Below, piece after piece: positions 1 to 9,395 of a stretch of DNA of 64,000 bases. Made by a program: the position numbers and the translations under genes. The DNA comes from Haematobia irritans. Taxonomy: Eukaryota > Arthropoda > Insecta > Diptera > Muscidae. The stretch is taken from assembly GCF_050003625.1 (NCBI RefSeq), contig NC_134397.1, positions 221,278,537 to 221,342,536 of the forward strand, read 5' to 3'. The notes below the pieces were generated by a model. It was not told the DNA's origin. It did not search any database and saw only the letters and a program-made list of their open reading frames with translations. Each line of letters begins with the position of its first letter. Within the stretch, counting starts at the first letter, position 1.

Positions 1-50
1 AATCTACCAATTTTGGTAGAATTCTTCCAACTGTGGCAATCGTGATCACA
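1..50. repeat. End of a palindromic-minisatellite element (partial)
   Basis: The first 50 bases (GGTAGAATTC core, then a GTGGCAAT-like end) resemble 46058-46105, where the same end follows an array of the TTTCTATAGAAAA minisatellite. A matching opposite end (GGTTGCCACTC) lies at 53338. I infer that this is the outer end of such an element cut by the window border. The boundary with the sequence after about position 50 is uncertain. Confidence 0.4.
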
Positions 51-235
51 ATGAATGGATAAGTGACCCTGAAATATATGCAAATTGATTTTCTTTGTTT
101 TCTTTTTCAGTTCAGTCTTTCCCATATATGCTAATTTCAGATTTCACCGTGCTATTTGAACCAATTTGTGTGGAACATCTCATATCATCCAATACACCTT
201 AAATTCGCTAATTAAAAACTGGTTTGTTGCACCTA
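51..235. other. Intergenic, nothing recognised
   Basis: AT-rich sequence between two repeats. I see no open frame, RNA gene or repeat here. Confidence 0.3.
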
Positions 236-430
236 CACACAAAATTTTTTTTCTGATTCAATCACGAAATTAATTGATCCAATTAATTTTTAATTGAAAT
301 GTCTTCAATCACAGAAATTATAGTATCAATTAAAAAATTAATTAAAGGTCAATTAAAAAGTTAATTGATCCAATTAAAAAATTAATTGATACTATTATTT
401 TTTATTTAATAGAAATCATTTAATTTTTCG
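236..430 (-). mobile_element. AATTAATT-rich MITE, truncated copy
   Basis: It starts CACACAAAATTTTTTTTCTG directly after a TA and continues with repeated self-complementary AATTAATT blocks. The same sequence occurs in the opposite orientation at 1712-2000 and again, more diverged, at 62352-62635. The second terminus is not found, so this copy appears truncated near 430. It is non-coding, and the family is judged only from the three copies in this window. Confidence 0.5.
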
Positions 431-1249
431 GTTATATTTTATTGTTTTCGGTTATATTTTATTTTGTGACAATCTCCCATCGGAAAAGAAATATTTTGTC
501 GCTTTGCAGATGCCTCATATGTAGCAAATAAAGTTATTTCCTTCGCATATATATTTTTTTATTGTTACAATTAAAATTGTGTAATATTTCTACGAACTGT
601 AATGTTTTTGGCTAAATTAGCTTGAATATGGATGGGTTGTGAGATAAATAAGATACAATGTAAACATAATATTTATTTAAGCCAGTGAGTAAGAAAATAT
701 AAATGTTGCTAACGTAAATGCAAAGTAGGTTAAGTCCATTTATGTTAGTGGAGAAAATATAAAAAAAAATATTTTTTTAAGTTTAGTACTAGAATGTAGA
801 AGACGTATATTTTTTTTGTGGAATATAATTAATTCCTGGTGCGTTAACTTGAAAAAAGGATGGACCACTCTCGAAAAAAAAACAATATTTGTGTTTTTTA
901 ACTTCGGTTATACCGGAAGTATCCATGATTTTTCATATTAAAGATGAATTTTATTACAGAATGTGCAGAATTTTGTTTAAACTTCGCTATTACACAGCTG
1001 AGTGGTAAAAATATTGGTAAAAATATTGGTAAAAATATTGGTAAAAATTGTTGTAATATGAAAAGCATATACAGTGTCTCATCTCAATTGATTTGTTGAC
1101 ATAGGTTACTTTACGCTTAAAGTAGCGATATGGTGGTTTAGGTTGTGACCCTACCTCATGCCGCAATGCAGGTGGATGTGAGTGTCATCAAGTGAATGAA
1201 TGAATGCAGTACATCGACATAGTAGTCACAATGCCACTATACTCTCTAC
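431..1249. other. AT-rich intergenic stretch
   Basis: I find no gene. A short direct repeat of a 15-base unit (TAAAAATATTGG type) runs from about 1005 to 1050. The rest is unremarkable AT-rich DNA. Confidence 0.3.
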
Positions 1250-1642
1250 ATGCTGAGCATAAATGATGATATAAAATTAAACAATAGGCAATTTTTATGT
1301 GACATTTCCAGCATCACAAAAGCGGAAATATTCCCACAAATATATTTAATTCCATTTTTTCTATGCTATACACTTAACTATCTGTCTGAGATTTTCATAG
1401 GTGTATTTAAGGTAGTGGGTTATTTTGTTAGCTACCTTTTCATCAAAGATAGTGAAACATCTAAATACACGCCAGTGAAAATTTATGACGAGCAATTTAT
1501 CAACAATGATAAAATCACAGAATTTTGCCACAATTCTACAATTAAGCTAAATGAACTGTTGAAAACACCAATTGAAATATGTGGCTTGAGAAGTTTTGTT
1601 GTAATAAAATTTATTGAAATCTTACAAAATATCTCTTGGTGA
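1250..1642 (+). CDS. Unrecognised 130-residue open frame
   Basis: An ATG-to-TGA frame of 130 codons lies in an AT-rich region, where a frame this long is somewhat unexpected by chance. The middle (about residues 28-66) is hydrophobic and could form one or two membrane segments. The C-terminal half is mixed polar and hydrophobic with two cysteines. I do not recognise a family, see no promoter or clear splice sites, and find no second copy in the window. It could be an exon of a larger gene, a decayed repeat product or chance. It is listed because no neighbouring feature explains it. Confidence 0.18.
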   Translation: MLSINDDIKLNNRQFLCDISSITKAEIFPQIYLIPFFLCYTLNYLSEIFIGVFKVVGYFVSYLFIKDSETSKYTPVKIYDEQFINNDKITEFCHNSTIKLNELLKTPIEICGLRSFVVIKFIEILQNISW

Positions 1643-1711
1643 ACTATTGAATATCAATATTCTGTATTTGAAAGCATGGAATAGGCCAGACATTTTTGGG
1701 CTGTTTTAGAA

Positions 1712-2000
1712 CACAGAAAAAAATTTCACGAAAATTTTTCCAATTAAAATTTTAATTGAGTTTTAAAAAATATTCAATTAAAAATTTAATTGATTCAACA
1801 AATTTTTTAATTGAAACAAAAATCAATCACAAAAATTAATAGTATCAATTAATTTTTTAATTGGATCAATTAATTTTTTAATTGACCTTCAATTAATTTT
1901 TTAATTGATACTATCATTTCTGTGATTGAAGACATTTCAATTAAAAAATTAATTGGATCAATTAATTTCGTGATTGAACCAGAAATTTTTTTTTTGTGTG
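1712..2000 (+). mobile_element. AATTAATT-rich MITE, near-complete copy
   Basis: This runs from CACAGAAAAAAATTTCACG to a T-rich end closing in GTGTG. Inside are many self-complementary blocks (TTAATTTTTTAATTG type), so the element can fold on itself extensively. The right half is the inverse of 236-430. It is non-coding, and I could not identify a clean target duplication. Confidence 0.55.
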
Positions 2001-2348
2001 AATGTATATCCAAGCTTAGGAACTATTGACAGTATCTATTATGGGAAACTCATTTTGAAATTTCCCACTCACTTTTCAAATTCTTTGGCGACCACTTTTC
2101 AAATTCTTTGGATGATAATAGTATGGGGGATACACTAACATCGTCATTACGTTTGTATCACATATTAAAATTTTATTGGATCTACACATTTACTGAAATA
2201 CAATTATCGGAATAATCTATTGTTCAACATATTCCAAAAGTTTTTTGCCTTTTTGATTCGATTCAGATGCTCAAAGTGATTCAGGTTCCTAAGAGTTTGT
2301 CCCAGACTGGTTCATAAGAGGCTGTCTATGGGATATTTCTACTAAGAT
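2001..2348. other. Intergenic, nothing recognised
   Basis: There is no supported gene. A 21-base direct repeat (CACTTTTCAAATTCTTTGG) occurs at about 2069-2112. Confidence 0.3.
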
Positions 2349-2356
2349 GTCCCAGG

Positions 2357-2777
2357 CAGCGTTGCCGTTGAGAATTTCTGAAAAATGGCAGAAAAAGTAG
2401 TATTCGAAATGAAATGTGGCCCAATCATTTTAAAAAGTGGCACAAAAAGTGTTAAAAAAAGTGTTTTTACAAGAAAAAGTTACAATAAAAATCATTTAGA
2501 TAGAATTGTGAAATAACTTTTTAATTTAACCATAACCAATGAAACCATTCTTTCAAATTTAATATAAAGAATATTAATAGTGTTTATCTGCAATAGAACA
2601 ATTTATTTGCATACTTTTAGGTGAAATAATTGTCCGCTAGAGCATAAACAAACATAATTAAAAAGTGGCACAGAACGACGAAAAAGTGGCAAAAATATGT
2701 GAAAGCATCACATTTACTGGTTCAAGAGTATTACCGTTTGAAAAATATGAAGCTGAAGTGGCACAACGGTAACACTG
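2357..2777. mobile_element. hAT-like MITE with 8 bp target duplication
   Basis: The ends are CAGCGTTGCCGTT on the left and, read inward from the right, CAGTGTTACCGTT. They are flanked by the exact 8-base duplication GTCCCAGG at 2349-2356 and 2778-2785. An 8 bp duplication with CAG-type termini is the hallmark of hAT-superfamily (or P-type) elements. The 421 bp interior has no coding capacity and contains several AAAAAGTGGCA direct repeats. The TIR resembles that of the large composite at 31494-36401 and the truncated copy at 6326, so the three may share a transposase source. Confidence 0.8.
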
Positions 2778-2792
2778 GTCCCAGGACGTGTT

Positions 2793-2973
2793 CCTTTGGA
2801 ATGAGTTCAAATCGTGTCCGAAATTGTAAATTTATCGCGTCAATAACAAACCCATGTTAAAATGACCGGTCTCTTCCATGTGTCTTGATTAAAATTGGGA
2901 CTAGATCCTTTGGAATGAGTTCAAGTCGTGTCCAAAAGTGTAAATGTATCCGGTCAATGACAAACCCATGTTA
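2793..2973. repeat. 114 bp tandem duplication
   Basis: Sequence starting CCTTTGGAATGAGTTCAA at 2793 recurs at 2907, a spacing of 114 bases. The second unit is interrupted at 2974-5806 by a HINE and resumes at about 5805 (TGACCGGTCTCTTCCATGTG). The uninterrupted first unit therefore shows the empty target site of that insertion. Confidence 0.75.
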
Positions 2974-5806
2974 AAACAAGTAAGGAAAGTCTAAAATCGG
3001 GCGGGGCCGACTATATTATACCCCGCACCACTTTGTAAATCCATATTTTCGATACTATATCAAATCCGTCAAATGTGTTGGGTGCTATATAAAAAGGTTT
3101 ATCGCAAATATATACATTTAAATATCACTCGATTTGGACAGAATTTGATAGACTTTTACAAAATCTATAGACTCAAAATTTAAGTTGGCTAATGCACTAG
3201 GGTGGAACACAATTTTAGTAAAAAACAAGTAAGGAAAGTCTAAAGTCGGGCGGGGCCGACTATATTATACCCTGCACCACTTTGTAGATCTAAATTTTAG
3301 ATACCATACTACATCCGTCAATTGTGTTAGGTGCTATATATAAAAGGTTTGTCCTAAATGCATACATTTTAATATCTCTCGATCTGGACAGAATTTGATA
3401 GACTTCTAAAAATTCTATAGACTCAAAATTTAAGTCGGCTAATGCACTAGGGTGAAACGCAATCTTAGTAAAAAAAATATGGGAAAGATTTAAATCTGAA
3501 GCAATTTTAAGGAAACTTCACAAAAGTTTATTTATGATTTATCGCTCGATATATATATGTATTTGAAGTTAAGGAAAATTACAGTCAGTTTTACAACTTT
3601 TCGACTAAGCAGACGCGATTTTACAAGGAAAATGTTGGTATTTTCACCATTTTTGTCGAAATCAGAAAATCATATATATGGGAGCATTATCTAAATCTTA
3701 ACCGATTCCAACCAAATTGCATTTGCACGCACAGCTAAAATGCTAAATATACTCCCTGTGCAAAATTTCAACTAAATCGGAGTAAAAAATTGGCCTCTGT
3801 GGTCATATGAGTGCAAATCGGGCGAAAGCTATATATGGGAGCTATATCTAAATCTGAACCGATTTCAATCAAATCTAACACACTTGACTATACTGCTAAT
3901 TGTACTCCTATGCCAAAACTCTGGATTCTAGGACCATATTAGTCCATATCGGGCGAAAGATATATATGGGAGCTATATCTAAATCTGAACCGATTTCAAT
4001 CAAATTTGGCACACATGACTATACTACGAATTGTACTTCGTGTGCAAAACTTGAACCAAATTGAACCAAAACTCTGGCTTCTAGGACCATAATAGTCCAT
4101 ATCGGGCGAAAGATATATATGGGAGCTATATCTAAATCTGAACCGATTTCAATCAAATTTGGCACACATGAGTATACTACTAATTGTACTCCTAGTGCAA
4201 AATTTCAACCAAATTGGGCCAAAACTCTGGCTTCTGGGGCCATATAAGTCCATATCGGGCGAAAGATATATATGGAAGCTATATCTAAATCTGAACCGAT
4301 TTCAATAAAATTTGGCACACATGACTATACTACGAATTGTACTTCGTGTGCAAAATTTGAACCAAATTGAACCAAAACTCTGGCTTCTAGGACCATAATA
4401 GTCCATATCGGGCGAAAGATATATAAGGGAGCTATATCTAAATCTGAACCGATTTCAATCAAATTTGGCACACATGAGTATACTACTAATTGTACTCCTA
4501 GTGCAATATTTCAACCAAATTGGACCAAAACTCTGGCCTCTGGGGCCATATAAGTCCATATCGGGCGAAAGATATATATGGAAGCTATATCTACATCTGA
4601 ACCGATTTCAATCAAATTTGGCACACATGACTATACTACTAATTGTACTCCTTGTGCAAAATTTCAAGCTAATCGGGATAAAACTCTGACTTCTGGGTCC
4701 GTATAAGTGCATATCGGACGAAATATATATATGGGAGCTATATCTAAATCTGAACCGATTTCTTCCAAAATCAATAGGGTTCTATTCTGACCCAAAAAAG
4801 GAACACATGCCAAATTTGAAGGCGATTGGACTTATATTGCGACCTAGACTTTGATCACAAAAATATGTTCACAGACAGACGGACGGACATGGTTATATCG
4901 ACTCAGGGAACCACCCTGAGCATTATTGCCAAAGACACCATAAGTCTACCTCGTCTCCTTCTGGGTGTTACAAACATATGCACTAGCTTATAATACCCTG
5001 TTCCACAGTGTGGCGCAGGGTATAAAAATGGGAAACATTTAAATCTGAAGCAATTTTAAGTAAACTTCGCAAAAGTTTATTTATGATTTATCGCTCGATA
5101 TATATGTATTAGAAGTTTAGGAAAATTAGAGTCATTTTTACAACTTTTCGACTAAGCAGTGGCGATTTAACAAGCCATTTTTGTCGAAATCAGAAAAACA
5201 TATATATGGAAGCTATATCTAAATCTGAACCGATTTCAATCAAATTTTGAACACTTGACTATACTACTAATTGTACTCCTAGTGCAAAATTTCAACCAAA
5301 TTCGGCCAAAAATCTGGCTTCTGGGGCCATATAAGTCCATATCGGGCGAAAGATATATATGGGAGCTATACATAAATCTGAACTGATTTCAATCAAATTT
5401 GACTATACGACTAAGTGTTATGTTTGTACAAAATTGGAAGCAAATCGGTATAAAACTCTGGCTGCTGGGTCCATATTAGTGCATATCGGGCGAAAGATAT
5501 ATATGGGAGTTATATCTAAATCTGAACCGATTTTTCCAAATTCAGTAGAGTTCTATTCTGACCCAAATTAGGAACATGTGCCAAATTTGAAGGTGATTGG
5601 ACTTAAATTGCGACCTAGACTTTGATCACAAAAATGTGTTCACAAACAGGAACGGATGGACAGACGGACATGGTTATATCGACTCAGGAACCCACCCTGA
5701 GCATTATTGCCAAAGACACCATGTGTCTATCTCGTCTCCTTCTGGGTGTTACAAACATATGTACTAACTTATAAAACCCTGTTCCACAGTGTGGCGCAGG
5801 GTATAA
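2974..5806 (+). mobile_element. HINE family A, outer copy with a nested copy inside
   Basis: The element begins AACAAGTAAGGAAAGTC, has the hairpin AGTCGGGCGGGGCCGACT close behind, and ends at the subterminal repeat GGCGCAGGGTATAA. The outer copy is split: 2974-3222, then 5026-5806. The join is visible because the sequence after 5026 (ATGGGAAACATTTAAATCTG) continues what follows AGTAAAA in an unbroken copy. The outer insertion lies within an AAAA run that is intact in the neighbouring 114 bp unit, with no clear target duplication. The structure fits DINE-1/Helentron-associated non-coding elements. GTCY-type repeats lie near 5653. Confidence 0.75.
3223..5025 (+). mobile_element. HINE family A, nested inner copy with 153 bp units
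   Basis: A complete family A element sits inside another copy of the same family. It has the AACAAGTAAGG start, the GC-rich hairpin, an interior of tandem units, an ACAGACAGACGGACGGACA microsatellite near 4872 and a CCCTGTTCCACAGTG / GGCGCAGGGTATAA end. The motif GGGCGAAAG (and its variant GGACGAAAT) recurs at 3951, 4104, 4257, 4410, 4563 and 4716, exactly 153 bases apart. Because 153 is a multiple of three, unit frames stay open across several repeats. I do not regard these as genes. Confidence 0.8.
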
Positions 5807-6325
5807 TGACCGGTCTCTTCCATGTGTTTTGATTAAAATTAGGACTAGATCATACACACAACTAAACCTGCATTGGTCCTGGGGTTGATCCATTTGCCGT
5901 AGGGTATAATATAAAAGTCCTCCGCAATTGCCAATACACCAATTTCGCGTAGGGTATATATCTCCCATATAAACCGATCTCTAGAATTGATTTCTTCAGT
6001 ATCATAACGCCCCATTTTGCACTTTGAATCTTGGTATATACTGGTGTCTATAACTATATATATCCGACATATAAACCGATCGCCAAATTTGATTTCTTGA
6101 GCCTTGAATTTGGCTCATCTTGAAATGCCCATTAAGTCGACTGCTACTTTTGTGCTAATACCCGTAAATCCTTGATCCATCACTTATCATGATGTCATAG
6201 ACGTGTTTCGAAAAACCGCGATCATATTTTTGGAGCAGTACTTTTGACCAATCGACACGAGCCTTTTTTGAGCGATTGACAAATTGTATTGTCTCAATCT
6301 CAAATCAGTTGGCGAACAGCATCAT
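5807..6325. other. HINE-like debris and intergenic sequence
   Basis: After the end of the 114 bp unit come short stretches such as CCCATATAAACCGATC (5955-5975, 6070-6085) that resemble family B units on the minus strand, in decayed form. I see no gene. Confidence 0.35.
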
Positions 6326-7158
6326 CAGGGTTGCCAGTATTTTCTTGGTTCATGTACCCAAATTGGGACGCTTTCGTCCCCAAAACTCCACAATTTAAAT
6401 TAGAATTCCGCACAAAAATCATCAATAAATTTTTGACAATTTTTGTGTGGGCCGTAATAATTTAAAACAAGGAGACGGATGTTCTAAATATCTTCCGGTA
6501 CAAGACCTCATTAAAATTAATTAATTAAGACCTCATTAAAAATAAAGAGTCGTCGAGTTTTTATATGATGCAAATTGTTTTATAAATGCTCTAGAAATAA
6601 ATATATTAGTTCGGCTTATTTACGAATCAAAATATACCCCCTGTTCTAGTTTAAAAATTCGCAAAACGCAAAATTTTTCTCAATCTTTACTTTCGGAACC
6701 TCTACAATATATAATACGAGATTTTCGCAAGCCGTCCCTATCGATAATGAATTCAATTCGTAAAAATTTAATTTCTAAAGATGTATTGAATTGAATTATT
6801 GGCAATTAAAAATTTTGCGTTATGCGAATTCGAAAACCAGAACAGGGAGGATAGTTCAAAATAGTCAAGAAATAAAATTGACCGATCAATATGGCATTGA
6901 CCCATTATGATCTCTGTTCTATATACTTCGTATGTATTTTCCAAATGTGTACGCACGATGAGGGGTCAACACTTCGAGCAGAGTACTTACGAAACTTACC
7001 ACAAAAATTCACAAATTTCTGGAAATTCTCCACCAAATCCCACGTCCAGATGCCCGAAAACGGCTACCGGGGAGACTAATAGACCAACATCTCCAACAGA
7101 CGGTAACTACATATAACAGAAGAATTCGCGAAAAATCATAACGGAATTTTCACGATAT
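6326..7158 (+). mobile_element. hAT-like element, left part, truncated
   Basis: It starts CAGGGTTGCCAGTATTTTC and, over several hundred bases, parallels the left part of the composite at 31494. Shared pieces include GTCCCCAAAA, AAATTTTTGACAATTTTTG, AGAGTCGTCGA and CAAGAAATAAAATTGA. No right terminus or target duplication was found, so this is a partial copy. It carries the SINE at 7171. The short open frames inside are not convincing. Confidence 0.5.
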
Positions 7159-7170
7159 CTTCCACTAATA

Positions 7171-7504
7171 GGTTAGGTTAGGTTAGGTTAGGTGGCAGCC
7201 CGATGTATCAGGCTCACTTAGACTATTCAGTCCATTGTGATACCACATTGGTGAACTTCTCTTTTATCACTGAGTACTGCCCGATTCCATGTTAAGCTCA
7301 ATGACAAGGGACCTCCTTTTTATAGCCGAGTCCGAACGGCGTTCCACATTGCAGTGAAACCACTTAGAGAAGTTTTGAAACTCTCAGAAATGTCACCAGA
7401 ATTACTGAGGTGGGATAATCCACCGCTGAAAAAGTTTTTGGTGTTCGGTCGAATCGAAACTTTGTGTATGCAAGGCGGGCATGCTAACCATTGCACCACG
7501 GTGG
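7171..7504 (-). mobile_element. tRNA-derived SINE, copy a
   Basis: On the minus strand the order is: tRNA-like head (right end, GCCACCGTGGTGCAATGGTT A-box region), a body of about 260 bases, then a (CCTAA)n tail, seen on the plus strand as GGTTAGGTTAGGTTAGGTTA at 7171. It is flanked by the 12-base duplication CTTCCACTAATA (7159-7170 and 7505-7516), the mark of target-primed retroposition. The B-box region carries a small deletion compared with the other copies, so this one is probably no longer transcribed. Confidence 0.85.
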
Positions 7505-7636
7505 CTTCCACTAATAGTTCATTGTTTTATGAACGACCATCTTTTTTCTGTGACTGTGGAAAATCTAGAAATAATCGATAGACGTTGTTATAGCAACTCC
7601 GTTGGTGGTGCAAAGTGTTAAGGTAACTGCAAAGTG

Positions 7637-8812
7637 TTAAGGGGAGGAAAGGTGATAGCACATCGATACACATCGAATACTTGTAAAAGTTATTGGAGCG
7701 ATTCGACACTACATTGAAGAATATACATTTTTTATTTAACAATCATAACGTACCCAGTTACACTTCTCGTCTCGCCAAAGTTCAAATTGCGTTATGATCG
7801 TTCATGGCTCTCCTGATTGGGAACTCCAGGAGTATTGTTTTAGTATCCGGAGTGAGAAAATGTAGCGCACATCGCGACAACAGCTGACACCGTATTTTAA
7901 ACCTCTAACGATTAATAAAAATTTGTTTAATTTTTGATATGAACATATATTTTTTTATTTTAATTTACATATACATATATAAAAAAACTTAAAATAAAAT
8001 TCGAAATATAATAATATAAGGAAAATAATAATTTAATTCAATATTAATCTGGAATAAACCTTGTTTTTCATTGGGTGGGAAATGTTTCGGTTGCAATCCG
8101 AAAGAGAATGCGATCCAAATCTATTTTTCGAAGAAGAGATTGGTTTCTAAACAAAATATGGAATTAAGGCACGTTTTTTGTTTCTTTTGAAATCAAAGGC
8201 ATTGATTTCAATTTACAAACTAATAGGAGTAACCGCCATCAGAAGAGTAACCCTGTGGAATGGTATCGGGTACTTTGGCTGCTGGATAGGGATATCCGGC
8301 ATCATTGTTGTCGCTACCCGAGGAAGGAGCTCCATAAGAAGACGATGGAGCACTTGGTGCATTATACGAAGAGGCTGGTCCAGATGGTGCACCATAACCC
8401 GTAGAGGGAGTTTGAGCTGGAGCATCATAGCTTGAAGATTGAGGAGCAGAATAACTGTAACCTGAACCAGTTCCGCTCTGTTGGGATGGAGCACTATACG
8501 ATGAGCTAGGAGCAGAAGGAGCATTATAACTGCTAGATGGAGCACTTGGAGCTCCGTAGCTGGATGACGGTGTTTTGGCTGGAGTTCCATAGCTTGTTGA
8601 AGGAGGCTGAATGGGTTGGAATGTTGATGATGAGCCAGAGTAACTGTTGGATGAGCTTTGAGCTGGAGCGCTGTAACTACTGGAGGGACCTTGTGCGGGA
8701 GCTCCATAGCTACTGGAAGGGGTTTGTGCGGGAGCTCCATAGCTACTGGAAGGAGCCTGAGCAGGAGCCCCATAGCTACTGGATGGAGTTTTGGCAGGAG
8801 CCCCATAACTGC
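7637..8812. repeat. 1176 bp tandem duplication, left copy
   Basis: Bases 7637-8812 repeat as 8813-9988 with no difference that I can see by eye. The unit holds the last part of the YGAP gene and its 3' flank. The left junction lies in a short repeat (GCAAAGTGTTAAGG occurs twice at 7609-7642). The right junction at 8812/8813 joins repeat-coding sequence (ATAACTGC) to TTAAGGGGAGG of the flank. It is either a very recent duplication or an assembly artefact such as two haplotypes placed in tandem. Confidence 0.9.
8220..8812 (-). pseudogene. 5'-truncated copy of the YGAP protein gene
   Basis: This is the duplicated 3' portion of the gene at 9396-12037. It has the same C-terminal coding sequence, ending in GGYSY, but no signal peptide, first exon or most of the repeat array. 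Reading upstream, the frame runs out of the YGAP repeats into duplicated 3' flanking DNA at 8812/8813 and stays open for 35 more codons by chance. Without its promoter and secretion signal it should not make a functional secreted protein. Its identity with the parent suggests that the event is recent or artefactual. Confidence 0.75.
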
Positions 8813-9395
8813 TTAAGGGGAGGAAAGGTGATAGCACATCGATACACATCGAATACTTGTAAAAGTTATTGGAGCGATTCGACACTACATTGAAGAATAT
8901 ACATTTTTTATTTAACAATCATAACGTACCCAGTTACACTTCTCGTCTCGCCAAAGTTCAAATTGCGTTATGATCGTTCATGGCTCTCCTGATTGGGAAC
9001 TCCAGGAGTATTGTTTTAGTATCCGGAGTGAGAAAATGTAGCGCACATCGCGACAACAGCTGACACCGTATTTTAAACCTCTAACGATTAATAAAAATTT
9101 GTTTAATTTTTGATATGAACATATATTTTTTTATTTTAATTTACATATACATATATAAAAAAACTTAAAATAAAATTCGAAATATAATAATATAAGGAAA
9201 ATAATAATTTAATTCAATATTAATCTGGAATAAACCTTGTTTTTCATTGGGTGGGAAATGTTTCGGTTGCAATCCGAAAGAGAATGCGATCCAAATCTAT
9301 TTTTCGAAGAAGAGATTGGTTTCTAAACAAAATATGGAATTAAGGCACGTTTTTTGTTTCTTTTGAAATCAAAGGCATTGATTTCAATTTACAAA

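Noticed and set aside
7171..7200. Interstitial telomere repeat (TTAGG)n
   Set aside because: Each run is the end of a SINE with target duplications. It is the retroposon tail.
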